Both the position numbers and the translations under genes were made by a program. This document shows positions 22,413 to 33,311 of a stretch of 64,000 bases of DNA, piece by piece; position 1 is the first letter of the stretch; each line of letters begins with the position of its first letter. Source of the DNA: Sorghum bicolor (Eukaryota > Streptophyta > Magnoliopsida > Poales > Poaceae); NCBI RefSeq assembly GCF_000003195.3, contig NC_012877.2:13624839-13688838 (forward strand), read 5' to 3'. The notes below the pieces were generated by a model. The model was not told where the DNA came from, ran no database searches, and saw nothing but the letters and a program-made list of their open reading frames with translations.

Positions 22413-24310
22413 TGAAAGATCCTAATATGGCTAGAGGGGGGTGAATAGCCTATTTAAAAAATCTACAAACTCACTAGAGCAAAAGGTTAGTAAATAACAA
22501 AGCGAAGCTTTTTGCTCTAGCTCTAAAGGGGTGTTTGCAAGCCACCTACCCAACAATTCTAGTTGCTAAGATCTCTATGCACACAAGAACTAAGTCTCTA
22601 CAAGTTACACTAGAGAACTAAGCTACACAAGTCAAAGTAAGCAACTAAACTAGTTACACTAGTTTGCGGTAAATAAAGATAAGATGAGATATTTATACCG
22701 CCGTGTAGGGGATGAACCAATCACCAATATAAACAATCAAGCACCGGGAGAATGCCAATCAAACACAATTGAGACACCGATTTTTCTCCCGAGGTTCACG
22801 TGCTTGCCGGCACGCTACGTCCCCGTTGTGTCGACCAACACTTGGTGGTTCGGTGGCTAAGAGGTGTAGCACGAACCTCGTCCTCACTAGGACACCACAA
22901 GAACCCACCCACAAGTGAGGTAACTCAATGACACGAGCAATCCACTAGAGTTATCTTTCGGCTCTCCGCCGGGGAAGGTACAAGACCCCTCACAATCACC
23001 GGGAGATGGCCACGAACAATCACCAACTCGTGCCAATCCTCCTCCGCTGCTCCAAGCCGTCTAGGTGGCGGCAACCACCAAGAGTAACAAGAAAACCGCA
23101 GCTAGAACGATCCCCAAGTGCCACTAGATGCAATCACTCAAGCAAATGCACTTGGAATCACTCCCAATCTCACAAAGATGTTTAATCTATAAAGGAGATG
23201 AGTGGGAGGTGTTTGCTTAGGCTCACAAGGATGTCAAGTATACTAGAATGCCAAGGGAGTGAGCCCCAAGCCGGCCAAACACGTATTTATAGCCCCTCAA
23301 ACAAATAGAGCCGTTGGCTCTTTCACTGGGCGAAAAACGGGGTCACCGGACGCTCTTAAAGGGGCACCGGACGCTCAGCCCTTGCGTCCGGTGCTCCAAC
23401 GTCAGCCGCGTGTCAGAGTCTAACGGTCACCTGCAGTGCACCGGACGCTGAGCAAGTTAGCACCGGACGCGTCCGGTTCACACCGGACTCATGCGTAGAG
23501 AGTTCCGCAAACCTGCAGGTCACCGGACACTAGCCACCGGACGCACCCTGAGCGTCCGGTGCTCACCGGACTCGTGCGCAGAGAGGGTCGCCAAGACGCC
23601 CGCACACCGGACGCGCACCACCGGACGCTCAAGCCAGCGTCCGGTGCCTATCGTCTGGTGCCTTACCCTAGCTGGGCCAAGCACTGTCTGCACCGGACGC
23701 TCAGACGCAGCGTCCGGTGCTCCAGAAGCCAGCGTCCGGTGAGTGTTTTCTCAGCGAGAAACACTCCCGCGACTACTCCAAATTTCCCTCCGGCGCAATA
23801 GAAAATATGCACTTCATTTTCTCGAAAAGCGCCGAACCCATCCTCTCTCTACCCTTCAAACTTCAACTCCCTTCTCAAAGTGTGCCAACACCACAAAGTG
23901 TGTACCAACAAGTACACGTGTGTTAGCATTTTCACAATTATTTTTCTTCGAAGGAGTTAAGTTAGCTCACTGGGTTCTAAATGCATGCACATGAGCAATG
24001 ACACCTAGTGGCACTTGATAACCGTTTAGCCAAAGAATTCCCCTCTTTATAGTACGGCTATCTATCCTAAATGTGATCACACCCTCTATGGTGTCTTGAT
24101 CACCAAAACCAAAACCCTAAGCAATACATTTGCCTTGATCTCCATAGGGTTTTGTTTTTCTCTTTCTTCTTTTCCAAGTTGAGCACTTGATCACCTTGTG
24201 GTCATCACCATCATCACCATGATCATCACTTGCTCCAAGTCTACACACACTTAGCATAGAGGTTAGTACTAGGGTTTCATCAATTATCCAAAACCAAACT
24301 AGGGCTTTCA
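22413..24310 (-). repeat. Element D 5' LTR
   Basis: 1898 bp, nearly identical to 13990-15913. It lacks a 25-bp segment present near 15827 in the other copy. Its TATA-like box is TATAAATA on the minus strand at 23284-23291, and the CACCGGAC array is at about 23345-23742. This is the copy expected to drive element transcription. Confidence 0.92.
23284..23291 (-). promoter_or_regulatory. Putative TATA box in element D 5' LTR
   Basis: TATAAATA on the minus strand, in the context GGGGCTATAAATACGTG. It lies about 50 bp downstream (in element sense) of the palindromic motif array. Confidence 0.6.
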
Positions 24311-24360
24311 CCTCCCCTTTCCTGATCACAAGTTCTAAATGGCTAGAATGTGTAGAATGG

Positions 24361-24717
24361 ATGGACAAGGAAGAAGCCTTAATGGATTCTGACCTTGGCT
24401 CAATTTCAAATGGTGAGTTCTTGACTCCCTTTGAAGATGAGATTGATCCAACTATAGAAGAGGACATAGGTGAGACCAATCCTGGAGAAACTCCGAACAT
24501 TCAGATTGGAGACGAAGATAACATTAATGAGCATGGAATTTATTTCATAGCCACTTCGTTTACTCCATGCTCATATGTAACATCTTCCCAATCTCTTGGT
24601 ATCTCCAACATCACCACATTTGAGATCTCCAACCCGCTCTTCCTTTCTATTTATAAAAACTTCAAAAGGGTGGTTGTCGATGCATATGTCTATAATAAAT
24701 ATTGCAGATCTCGTTGA
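24361..24717 (+). pseudogene. Element C gag-like C-terminal segment
   Basis: A 118-codon open frame directly after the D insertion. It is acidic (EEDIGETNPGET) and ends with NPLFLSIYKNFKRVVVDAYV..KYCRSR, a tail that I associate with Athila-type gag-pol junction proteins. It may be the remaining coding part of element C, separated from gag by stops and by D. Identity is tentative. Confidence 0.5.
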
Positions 24718-25236
24718 GTTGATCTTGATATAGATCAGTGTTGGAGGGGAAACCACTTCGCCGACATAAATTGATGGTTTCCCAAGGACAAGCTTAGTGT
24801 CCTAAAATAAGCACTGATCAGATCGTAACATGAGCTTTTGATTATTTGCAACATTACCTTGTGTATTGAGCATATAAGGATAATTGTAAAAATATTCCTT
24901 TGGGTTTTCTTGTCACTAACCTTTCCAGGATTGGAGCAAGAAGATCGGATGAATGACAAGCACAAGGTATGTCCAACCAACCATCATACAACATTGAATT
25001 AAATTCATCCAAACTTGAATTTTGCAAAATTCAAGCTTGGGGGAGTACTTTACATAAAAACATCATTTGCCATGTTGCTATGTTGGTTGTCCCTACCTTT
25101 AAGACATGCTCAATTTGTTAAATACTAATCACACTACTTCATCTCCACTTGAGTAGATCGCTATAAATGCTCTCATGCTACCTTTATTTGCTTTAGTATA
25201 TGTCTAGGTTTGGAGTAGTTTCATTTATCTCTTAAA

Positions 25237-25346
25237 TAAGCATGATGCTTAGTTTAGGAATGATGATCTTACTTCCAAGGGATTATAAATTAAGCATGGT
25301 GCTTAGGTTAAAATGTCCTCCTAAATCAAATTAGACGTGGTGTCTA
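25237..25346. repeat. Three mini-hairpins with compensating arm changes in element C
   Basis: Hairpins: TAAGCA-TGA-TGCTTA (25237-25251), TAAGCA-TGG-TGCTTA (25291-25305) and TAGACG-TGG-TGTCTA (25332-25346). Each is followed by G plus a GTT-like block. In the third, arm positions 3 and 4 change from A-T and G-C to G-C and A-T, which keeps pairing. Confidence 0.7.
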
Positions 25347-26888
25347 GGTTGATTTTTGAGCCGATAGTATGCTATAGTAGATATTGGATATTTTGTTGGA
25401 CTAACCCCTGCAGGAAAACTTTCAATATCGACCTGGGAAGTCCTGAGATAAACTCGCATTGGAGACAAAGAGAGAGACACATGAAGTTTAACAATTTACA
25501 CAAGGAAGACATACCTCATAAGAGATGATCCATGGAGGGTGCCGCAAACACGATGCACAACCGCTAAGAAAGGAAAGCTTCCACAAGGTGATACTGTATC
25601 ATCACACTTCAAGTAAGGTAACATCTTAAGGTACTTGACTATCACTTTTATAATCTTCTCCTTGGTTCTGGCGTTCACATGAATAAAAGAGACAAACATG
25701 TATGATTTACAACTCTAGATTAACCAACCCAATTGATTCAACATGTTTAGTCCTTCCACCATTGTGATCCCACACTCATAATCATATGAGCTAAAATGTT
25801 GCACACTCAATCTTTGGAAGATATATATAAAAAAATATAAATATAGATAGATTATCTTTCCATTAGGTTGAGCGATCTGATCTGACAAATGTTTTAAATG
25901 TTATACTCATGATCTTATTATCCATCAACTTTGTCTTGCTCACTATGCTTAAGGTTAGAGAAGGACAAATACACTTTTGGTTCTGTTGGTGTTTTCCACC
26001 AATAGGGCCCATGCACTTGATCTCTGCCTTGTCTCTATGAGCAGGTACACTTCGAGCAAAACATGGAGGAGTTTTACAACTCCCAGACTCCACCAAGTGA
26101 AGGACATGGATCTACGAGCACAAACACAATGAGCAGGATGTTGCCAACGCCGCTCTTCGAACTGCTGGGCAAACGAAGAACATGGGTGACACTGTATCAA
26201 AAGGTGCAGACGTCAAGGTCCACACCTGAATCAAATAACACACCTAAAGAATGAACATGGTGAGAAGTCTTGTTCAGAAGACTTAAAACATTGAACTCTC
26301 GCCGTAAGGTAAAATCGGTAGTTATCCATATTTATCCTTTCTACATTCCCTTTATTTACTTTCCTTAAATAGCTTGTTAGTTAATCATGCTATCTTGAAA
26401 AGAAATTAAAAATGTTAAAAACAGTAAGCCTCATGTGAGTATGCTCGTGGCATAAAACCCATAAGTACATTCACTGTGGTGGCATAAAAATAAAAATATT
26501 CCTATCCTATAAAAATGAAAATATAAAAATAAATTTATGATCCTACCAAAGAGAGTAATATTTATTGAGGAGGCTCAACATGACAAAGACTAGATATTTA
26601 TGGTAACACTTAACTAGTTCCACAAAGCTTTGTTGTCTATTTGAGCTCCACAGAATTCAAGGACCAGAGAATACTAGCAGACGGAGGACATCCTAATCGC
26701 TGTCAGGGTGCTGCCGACATTCAAATACACCTCCGCCACCTACTAGCTACATCAGAAGAAATTACGTCAAAATCCAGTGGGGGAGAGCACCCCATTTATC
26801 CAACTAAGTGCTTCTACTCGCGTTTATACTTTACTCAAATAATAAAAAGATGCATTAACCATAAAAACCCAAATAAAGATTTTGTGCT

Positions 26889-26915
26889 TATATATATATA
26901 TATATATATATATAT
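26889..26915. repeat. TA microsatellite
   Basis: An uninterrupted (TA)n run of about 27 bp inside element C. Confidence 0.9.
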
Positions 26916-27619
26916 CTTTGCTTAGTTTGCTAAATAAATAAATAAAGTTTGCTATGAACTCTCATGATAAGCTCTCACATGGAAATGATGAATAGTTACT
27001 CTGCCATGACTAGTTCCCAAAATTGAAATCTCTCTCAAGTTTAGGCATGACTGTTATGAATTAAGATTTTCTCTAAACCTGAACTTGTGGGAAGAGTACT
27101 TGATCTAAAGTCTAAGTCGTTAACGGAAACGATATGAGAAGGTTGAGCTGTTGTTTATCTGTTCCTAGAGATGCTAGAATTCTGCAGAATTTTATCTTTG
27201 AAAATCTTTAAAATGTTGCATGATGAGTTCCTGTATGATGAGAGTTTAAAATCCTACCACAGCCATATATACATGCTTATTAGACTATGAACCATACATT
27301 TACTTTTTACTGCTTATAAGCATTGAGTGTGGTCATGCTGTATAGACCCTTAGGAGCTTGTCATGCGGTTAAAATCAAGATTCACTTGCACGTTCACTCA
27401 TACATGCTACTTCTACTCCGGAAGTACGCATCCACATACATCCACTCAATTCCATCTCTAGATTCACCTAAAATTATTCTACTCCTATCCGGGAGAGAAT
27501 AGCCAAACACTTTTTTCTATCCCTGTTATTCCCTGTGAAATAAATGCTTGAGTTATCTTAGTTACTACCACTTGCTATATTATTCTAGGAGGATGAGCGC
27601 TCTGGAAAAAATATGAATA

Positions 27620-27703
27620 CGAGGAAATAAAAAGGGGCAAGTGCCCGAAACCTCGAAAAAAGAAAAAGTGAGACGAGAGGTAAAAATGGACAAGTGTCCG
27701 ACA
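27620..27703 (+). repeat. Paired stem-loops with AAGT loop, shared with element E
   Basis: Unit 1 (27620-27655) has outer arms CGAGG and CCTCG and an inner hairpin GGGC-AAGT-GCCC (27635-27646). Unit 2 (27674-27703) has an inner hairpin GGAC-AAGT-GTCC (27688-27699). Element E carries two related units in its 3' non-coding region. Confidence 0.65.
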
Positions 27704-28419
27704 GTAGAATTAGGGGCACAAGATACCCACCTAAGAGAAAAGAAAAAGAAAATATAGAGCATCTCATTCCCCTCAAAAAGCTACAAAGTGCAAGAAAGGT
27801 ATGTATCCCCTCAAAAGAGCAAAAGTAGAATTAGACTTTCACCATTGTTTTCACCATTATCACCATCATCACCATACATCATTCATTCGCCACACTTGCA
27901 CATCTTGATTTGACTTATTGACTTGATTATCTGGATCCATGGTTTGACTATGCAATAAATGTTTTGTAAGTATGTATACTTTATCTCCCACCTATGAGCT
28001 CCAGATATCAAAGCCTTATTAGAGTAGGGTGAGAGAGAAGGCAATGTCACTATGCCTCATACCAAAAATACCACATACTTTGAGAGAAGGCATACACCAT
28101 TACTGCCTTGGTAAGGATCCAGAAATACCACAAAAGAGAGACTAGAGAGAGTCATACAAGGAATCTCTGAGTTTTATTTGAAAATCTGCAAAAAACACCA
28201 GAGCTATAGTTGATCAAGAACAAGAAACATGGCGCTTGACTTGACCGTTCTATCCTTTAACTACTTAAGACTCAAGTAACGGTTACAAGCCCCATGGTGG
28301 AAGGTAATATGAGTAAGTTTAAATCTTAACAGTTTACCCTAACCCAGAGATGAGATGTTGTTTGAACGCATGTGTACCTTTAAGGCATGAAACCACTGCA
28401 CAAACTCTTGAGTCCATCC

Positions 28420-28456
28420 TTGCTCAGGGACGAGCAAGAGGTAAGCTTGGGGGAAT
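28420..28456 (+). other. Element C pre-PPT hairpin and polypurine tract
   Basis: Arms TTGCTC (28420-28425) and GAGCAA (28432-28437) flank AGGGAC. The tract AAGCTTGGGGGAAT follows directly before the LTR at 28457. Confidence 0.75.
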
Positions 28457-29757
28457 TGTTGACGGTCCTTAAGTACCAAATTTAATTATCAAATAAATAA
28501 AGAAAAGGATCCAAATGCAACCAACACCCAGACTTAGGGTTTTATCTGACAGAATTCCACGAGTTTTGGTGTTTGTCTATTTCTGTAGGGGGTTATCAGG
28601 AAATATGGAGGAAAGGCCCACACGTCGGGTTTACATAGGGATATTAACGTGTGCGGCAATTTTCTATCATCTAGAAGACTCCAGAAGCCACGGGAACGAA
28701 CGGGAGGCCGAGCGGGCCCGGGGGCAGGGCGCCCGCCCTGGCTCAGTAGCCAATCAGGCTGAGTCTCGCGGATTATGCTCCACCGCCTTTGAGGATCAAG
28801 GAAAACTGTGTGATTAAGGTCGATTTGATCCGACGGCCCACGTTCATTTGGAAGGGCTATATAAGCAGGCCCCCTGGCCCCTAGAGAAGACACCTCTGAA
28901 TCCCTATTCATTATTATAGACAGAGCAAAAGCTAGGGTTTGGAGATAAGAGCTCTCCTCTCATCTCTAAACTAGAGTAGATCTAGATAGTAGCGAGATGG
29001 AGAGCGAGGGAGGATTGGAGGAGAGGCCAGCCTGTCGGTTCTTCCTCCGGTTGTACTTCGCCATGATCAAGCTCTAATCAAGCTTGCTCATGGGATGAGT
29101 CTGGTAATCTACTTCTATTTCATTATGCAATTATTATCCATGTATGTTCTCGTTCATAACTCTTTTGAGTACTTTAATCTATAGGACGCTATAGGTTAGA
29201 GTTGTAGTATAGGTGTAAGCGTGGTGCTTAGGCCTAGATTACTTGTGGATATCCCTTGTTAGCCGGATCGCGTGGTAGGCCGCGTAGGTGACAGCTACGT
29301 AGTCCTCTGTAGTCCACCTCCCGTTAGCTGGACTGGTAGGAGTCCTCGACCTTAGGTATAAGCATCCTCTGTGTTGTTTTATACTTATGGTACGCCACAG
29401 ACAGGCATACCCCTTTGAAGTAGAGAATCCCTAGTTATCCTCTCTATTCTCCTATTATCTCCCATATATTAGATTGCTCTACTCTATATTCCCCCATTAT
29501 CATTTGACCTTTAATATTGTTCTTATTCAATTCTATCACATTTCCTATTTACACCCACCTATCTGTCTTGGTTAAGTTAGAGCGTGTTGGTTCTCCCGTT
29601 TCCCTGTGGATACGATAAAACCTTTAACCGGGTAAAAGCTACAACGGTATCCGTGCGCTTGCGGATTTATCTATGTGCGTATAAATACCATAGTACACTC
29701 TAGTGCCATGTTGGGGATGACAACCTAGTATTCAAGTGGTGTTAGCAAGTGTCAACA
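28457..29757 (+). repeat. Element C 3' LTR
   Basis: 1301 bp, the same ends as the 5' LTR, with a TATATAA at 28858. It is followed by CCAGGCACC, where gag of element B resumes. Confidence 0.88.
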
Positions 29758-30127
29758 CCAGGCACCACGCCAAGGAGTGCCCAACAATGCTCCTGGCAAG
29801 AGTGCAGCACCCAGCAGCAACCCCAATGCCTATTACCGCTGCGGAGAGGTGGGACACTATGCATATCAGTGCCCCAAGAAGCAGAATCCACCAGCCCAGC
29901 AAAACCAGAACACCAATCAGAGGCCTGCTCGACCTCCGTTTTCTGGAAGAGTGAACCATGTGTCCACCGACACAGCTCAGGAAGCACCTGAGGTTATGAT
30001 GGGTACGTTCAACATCAACTCCATCCCCGCTACAGTACTGTTTGATTCTGGTGCTTCACATTCTTTCATCTCCCAAGCATTTGTTAGAGTGCATAGCATC
30101 CCACTTTGTGCACTGAATCCATGCTAG
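29758..30127 (+). pseudogene. Element B gag tail, zinc knuckle and protease
   Basis: The frame from 29777 contains the nucleocapsid knuckle (YRCGEVGHYAYQC). The first Cys of C-X2-C-X4-H-X4-C is replaced by Tyr (TAT at 29831); the remaining Cys 29840, His 29855 and Cys 29870 are kept. Further on is a retropepsin motif, LFDSGASHSFIS (Asp codon at 30044). The frame ends near 30125, where a shift moves protease into the next ORF. Both the knuckle loss and the shift mark decay. Confidence 0.82.
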
Positions 30128-31864
30128 TAAATTCACCGGGAGGCAACATGCCAGCTAATTACTGGAGCCCCTCCACTAGTATATCCTTAAGGGGGGTAGA
30201 TTTCAAGGTGAAACCTATTGTGTTAAGAACCATGGGAATTGACCTCATACTTGAAATGGATTGGATGAAGCAGCATGGGGCAGTAATTCAGTGTCAGGAG
30301 AAGTCTGTGGTGGTGACATCACCAGGTGGGGACAGAATAAGTGTGGATGTGGCAGTGCAACCTCAGCCGACTGCTACAGTGAATCAGTTGAGTGGTGCCA
30401 ATCAAGAAGACCAGGTGGTGGACGAGTTTCTAGATGTGTTCTCGGACGAGTTGCTAGGTATGCCACCAGACCGAGACATTGAATTTCTTATTGAGCTTTT
30501 ACTTGGAACTGCACCCATAGCAAAAAGACCATATAGAATGGGGGTAAATGAATTAGAGGAACTTAAGAAACAACTTAAGGAATTGCAAGACAAAGGGTTT
30601 GTTCGTCCTAGTTCTTCACCCTGGGGTGCACCGGTAATCTTTGTTGATAAGAAAGATGGCACTAGAAGGATGTGTGTGGATTATCGGTCATTAAATGAAG
30701 TCACTATTAAAAACAAGTACCCACTGCCTAGAATAGATGACTTGTTTGACCAACTGAAAGGAGCATGTGTGTTCTCCAAAATTGACCTTTGATCTGGCTA
30801 CCATCAGTTGAAAATCCGTGCAACTGACATCCCTAAGACAGATTTTTACCACAAGGTATGGCTTGTATGAGTATACAGTCATGTCATTTGTGCTTACCAA
30901 TGCACCTGCATACTTCATGTATATGATGAACAAGGTGTTCATGGAGTATTTGGATAAGTTCGTGGTAGTATTCATTGATGATATATTAATCTTCTCCAAA
31001 ACAAAAGAAGAGCATGTTGAACATTTGAGACTGGTCTTGCAAAAGCTTAGAGAGAATAAATTGTATGCCAAGAAAAGCAAGTGTGAGTTTTGGTTGGATG
31101 AGGTCTCCTTTTTGGGACATGTGGTCTCTAACGGTGGAATAGCCATAGACCCCAGTAAAGTGCAGGATGTGCTAAATTGGAAGCCTCCAGTTAATGCTAG
31201 TGAAATCCGTAGTTTTCTGGGACTAGCTAGATATTATAGGAGATTTATTGAAGGATTCTCTAAGTTAGCAAAGCCCATGACAGCCCTACTAGAGAAGAGT
31301 GCCAAATTTATTTGGTCAGATAAGTGCCAAGAAAATTTTGAAGAGCTAAAAAAAAGGTTAACGACAGCCCCAGTGTTGACCTTACCGGATTTGAGTAAAA
31401 CCTTCTCTATTTATTGCGATGCATCCCGCCTAGGCCTTGGATGTGTGCTTATGCAAGAAGGAAGAGTAGTGGCCTATGCATCCAGGCAGTTGAGAAAACA
31501 TGAGTTGAACTATCCTACTCATGATTTGGAGTTAGCTACCGTGGTGCATGCTCTAAAGATTTGGAGGCATTATTTGATTGGGCACAAGTGTGATATTTAT
31601 ACTGACCACAAAAGCTTGAAGTATATTTTCACACAATCAGATCTGAATCTAAGGCAACTCCGCTGGTTAGTGCATTACCATCCCGGGAAGGCAAACATTG
31701 TTGCCGATGCACTTAGTCGAAAGAGCTATGCCACTAGGCTGCAACTGACCTTCATTCCCACAGAGTTGCTAGCTGAGATAGAACATCTCAATTTGGGTTT
31801 TGCGAACAACACTGTTGAACTGGAGTTAGAGCCCACCTTAGAGCAAGAAATCCGCAAAGGTTAA
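30106..31864 (+). pseudogene. Element B reverse transcriptase and RNase H
   Basis: The frame at 30106-30792 holds the protease C-terminus (DLILEMDWM) and the RT fingers ([50 protein letters not shown]). TGA at 30790-30792 and a one-base shift near 30843 break the frame. RT continues from 30818 with [13 protein letters not shown] and the catalytic FIDD (30971-30982, equivalent to YVDD). RNase H follows ([48 protein letters not shown]). TAA ends the frame at 31862. Typical Ty3/gypsy order; not translatable as one protein. Confidence 0.88.
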
Positions 31865-33265
31865 TTGGAGGATGAGAAATTAAAAGAAATTTCAGAGAAT
31901 GTAGTGCTTGGAAAAGCACTAGGTTTCAGGTTGGATGAAAATGGTACACTATGGTTTGGGAAAAGAATATGTGTACCCGAAGTGAAATCCATCCGGGATG
32001 CAATCCTGCGTGAAGCACATGACTCTGCATATTCAATTCACCCCGGAAGCACCAAGATGTACCTAGATCTTAAAGAAAAATATTGGTGGTATGGGTTAAA
32101 GAGAGATGTGGCTGAGTATGTAGCCATATGTGATACTTGTCAGAGGGTGAAAGCCGAGCATCAGAGACCTGTAGGGTTGTTGCAACCAATGCAAGTGCCT
32201 GAATAGAAATGGGAAGAAGTAGGTATGGATTTCATTACTGGATTGCCACACACTCAGCGTGGGTATGATTCGATTTGGGTAATTGTGGACAGACTCACTA
32301 AAGTTGCTCACTTTCTACCCGTTAAGACCAACTATGATGGTGCAAAGTTGGCAAAATTATATATGGATAGAATCGTGAGTCTGCACGAAGTTCCAAAGAA
32401 GATCGTGTCTGATCGGGGTACACAGTTCACGTCGTAGTTTTGACACAAAGTACATGATTCGTTGGGAACAAAGTTGAACTTTAGTTCCGCGTATCATCCC
32501 CAAACCAATGGACAGACCGAAAGGGTGAATCAGATCTTAGAGGACATGTTGAGAGCATGTGCTTTACAGTATGGTACCAGTTGGGACACAAGTTTGCCAT
32601 ATGCTGAATTTTCATATAATAATAGTCACCAAAAAAGTCTCAAGATGGCACCGTTTGAAGCATTGTATGGGCGAAAATGTAGAACACCTTTGTTTTGGAA
32701 TCAAACTGGTGAGAGTCCAGTGTTTGGACCTGATGTTCTTAGAGATGCAGAAGAACAAGTGCAAAAAATACAGGACAACCCGAGAGTAGCCCAGTCTCGG
32801 TAAAAGAGTTATGCTGACACTAGAAGAAGAGATTTGGCATTCGAGATAGGCGACTATGTGTACTTGAAGGTGTCACCTATGAGAAGTGTCAGGAGATTTA
32901 ATATGAAGGGTAAATTGGCACCAAGGTACGTTGGACCGTTTAGAATTCTTAAGAGACGTGGAGAAGTGGCCTATCAGTTAGAATTGCCTGCGAGTATGTC
33001 AGGTATTCAGGATGTATTCCATGTGTCGCAACTAAAGAAATGTTTGCAAGTGCCTGAGGAACAAATTCCATTGGAAGAGCTTACTGTTGAGGGAGATCTA
33101 ACTTATGAGGAATATCCAATTAAGATCTTAGAAACAGCGGAAAGAGTTACCCGAAGTCGGGTTATAAAGATGTGCAAAGTGCAGTGGCACCGATATAAGG
33201 AAGAAGAAGCCACTTGGGAAAGAGAAGACGAGCTGAGACAATCTTGTCCGTATCTCTTTGAGTAA
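31865..33265 (+). pseudogene. Element B integrase with C-terminal chromodomain
   Basis: The same reading frame is broken by TAG 32204-32206, TAG near 32435, a stop near 32803 and minor shifts. An HHCC zinc-binding domain (REAHDSAYSIHPG...CDTCQRVK) precedes the core (GMDFITGLP, SDRGTQFTS, NGQTERVNQ). A GPY-type region (LAPRYVGPFRI) follows, and the end (about residues 100-143 of the 32834-33265 ORF) is a chromodomain, KVQWHRYKEEEATWE. In chromoviruses the chromodomain steers insertion towards heterochromatin; its presence here is the basis for the clade call. Several stops make this copy inactive. Confidence 0.87.
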
Positions 33266-33275
33266 GCACCATCTC

Positions 33276-33311
33276 AATCTCGAGGACGAGATTATTTTTA
33301 AGGGGTAGAAT
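33276..33311 (+). other. Element B pre-PPT hairpin and polypurine tract
   Basis: Arms AATCTCG (33276-33282) and CGAGATT (33287-33293) flank AGGA. TTTTTAAGGGGTAGAAT then leads to the LTR at 33312. Confidence 0.75.

Larger units (their letters stand above)
13990..24310 (-). mobile_element. Element D: Sirevirus (Ty1/copia) retrotransposon inserted in element C
   Basis: The LTRs are 22413-24310 (5') and 13990-15913 (3'), flanked by a perfect 5-bp target duplication CCTCC (13985-13989 and 24311-24315). On the minus strand the order is PBS, gag (22353 to 20272), protease, integrase, RT, RNase H (to 17025), then a 1.1-kb non-coding tract rich in CTCCCC motifs before the 3' LTR. Large Gag, INT before RT, PBS TGGTATCGGAGCC and repeated GGGGGAG tracts are Sirevirus features. 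The LTRs differ mainly by a 25-bp indel near 15827 and a few substitutions, so the insertion is young. Lesions seen: one frameshift after the protease and one nonsense codon after the RT YVDD motif. Confidence 0.92.
24718..28443 (+). other. Element C long non-coding region
   Basis: These 3.7 kb have no significant ORF and no RT or integrase motif. They contain GGGGGAGT near 25040, three covarying hairpins (25237-25346), a TA microsatellite (26889-26915) and two stem-loops shared with element E (27620-27703). In an autonomous Athila, pol would occupy this position; here it is absent, not merely mutated. Confidence 0.7.
11332..29757 (+). mobile_element. Element C: Athila-like non-autonomous LTR retrotransposon (no pol), hosting element D
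   Basis: LTRs at 11332-12653 and 28457-29757 start TGTTGACGG and end TCAACA. The tRNA-Asp PBS is at 12661 and the polypurine tract at 28444. The direct repeat ACCAG flanks the insertion (11326-11330 and 29757-29761, with one base of boundary ambiguity). Only a degenerate gag is present; no RT, RNase H or integrase motif is found in about 4 kb of post-gag sequence. Gag similarity to the Athila element E of this window, and the shared 3' stem-loops, place it near Athila. It would depend on a relative for enzymes (inference). Confidence 0.85.
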
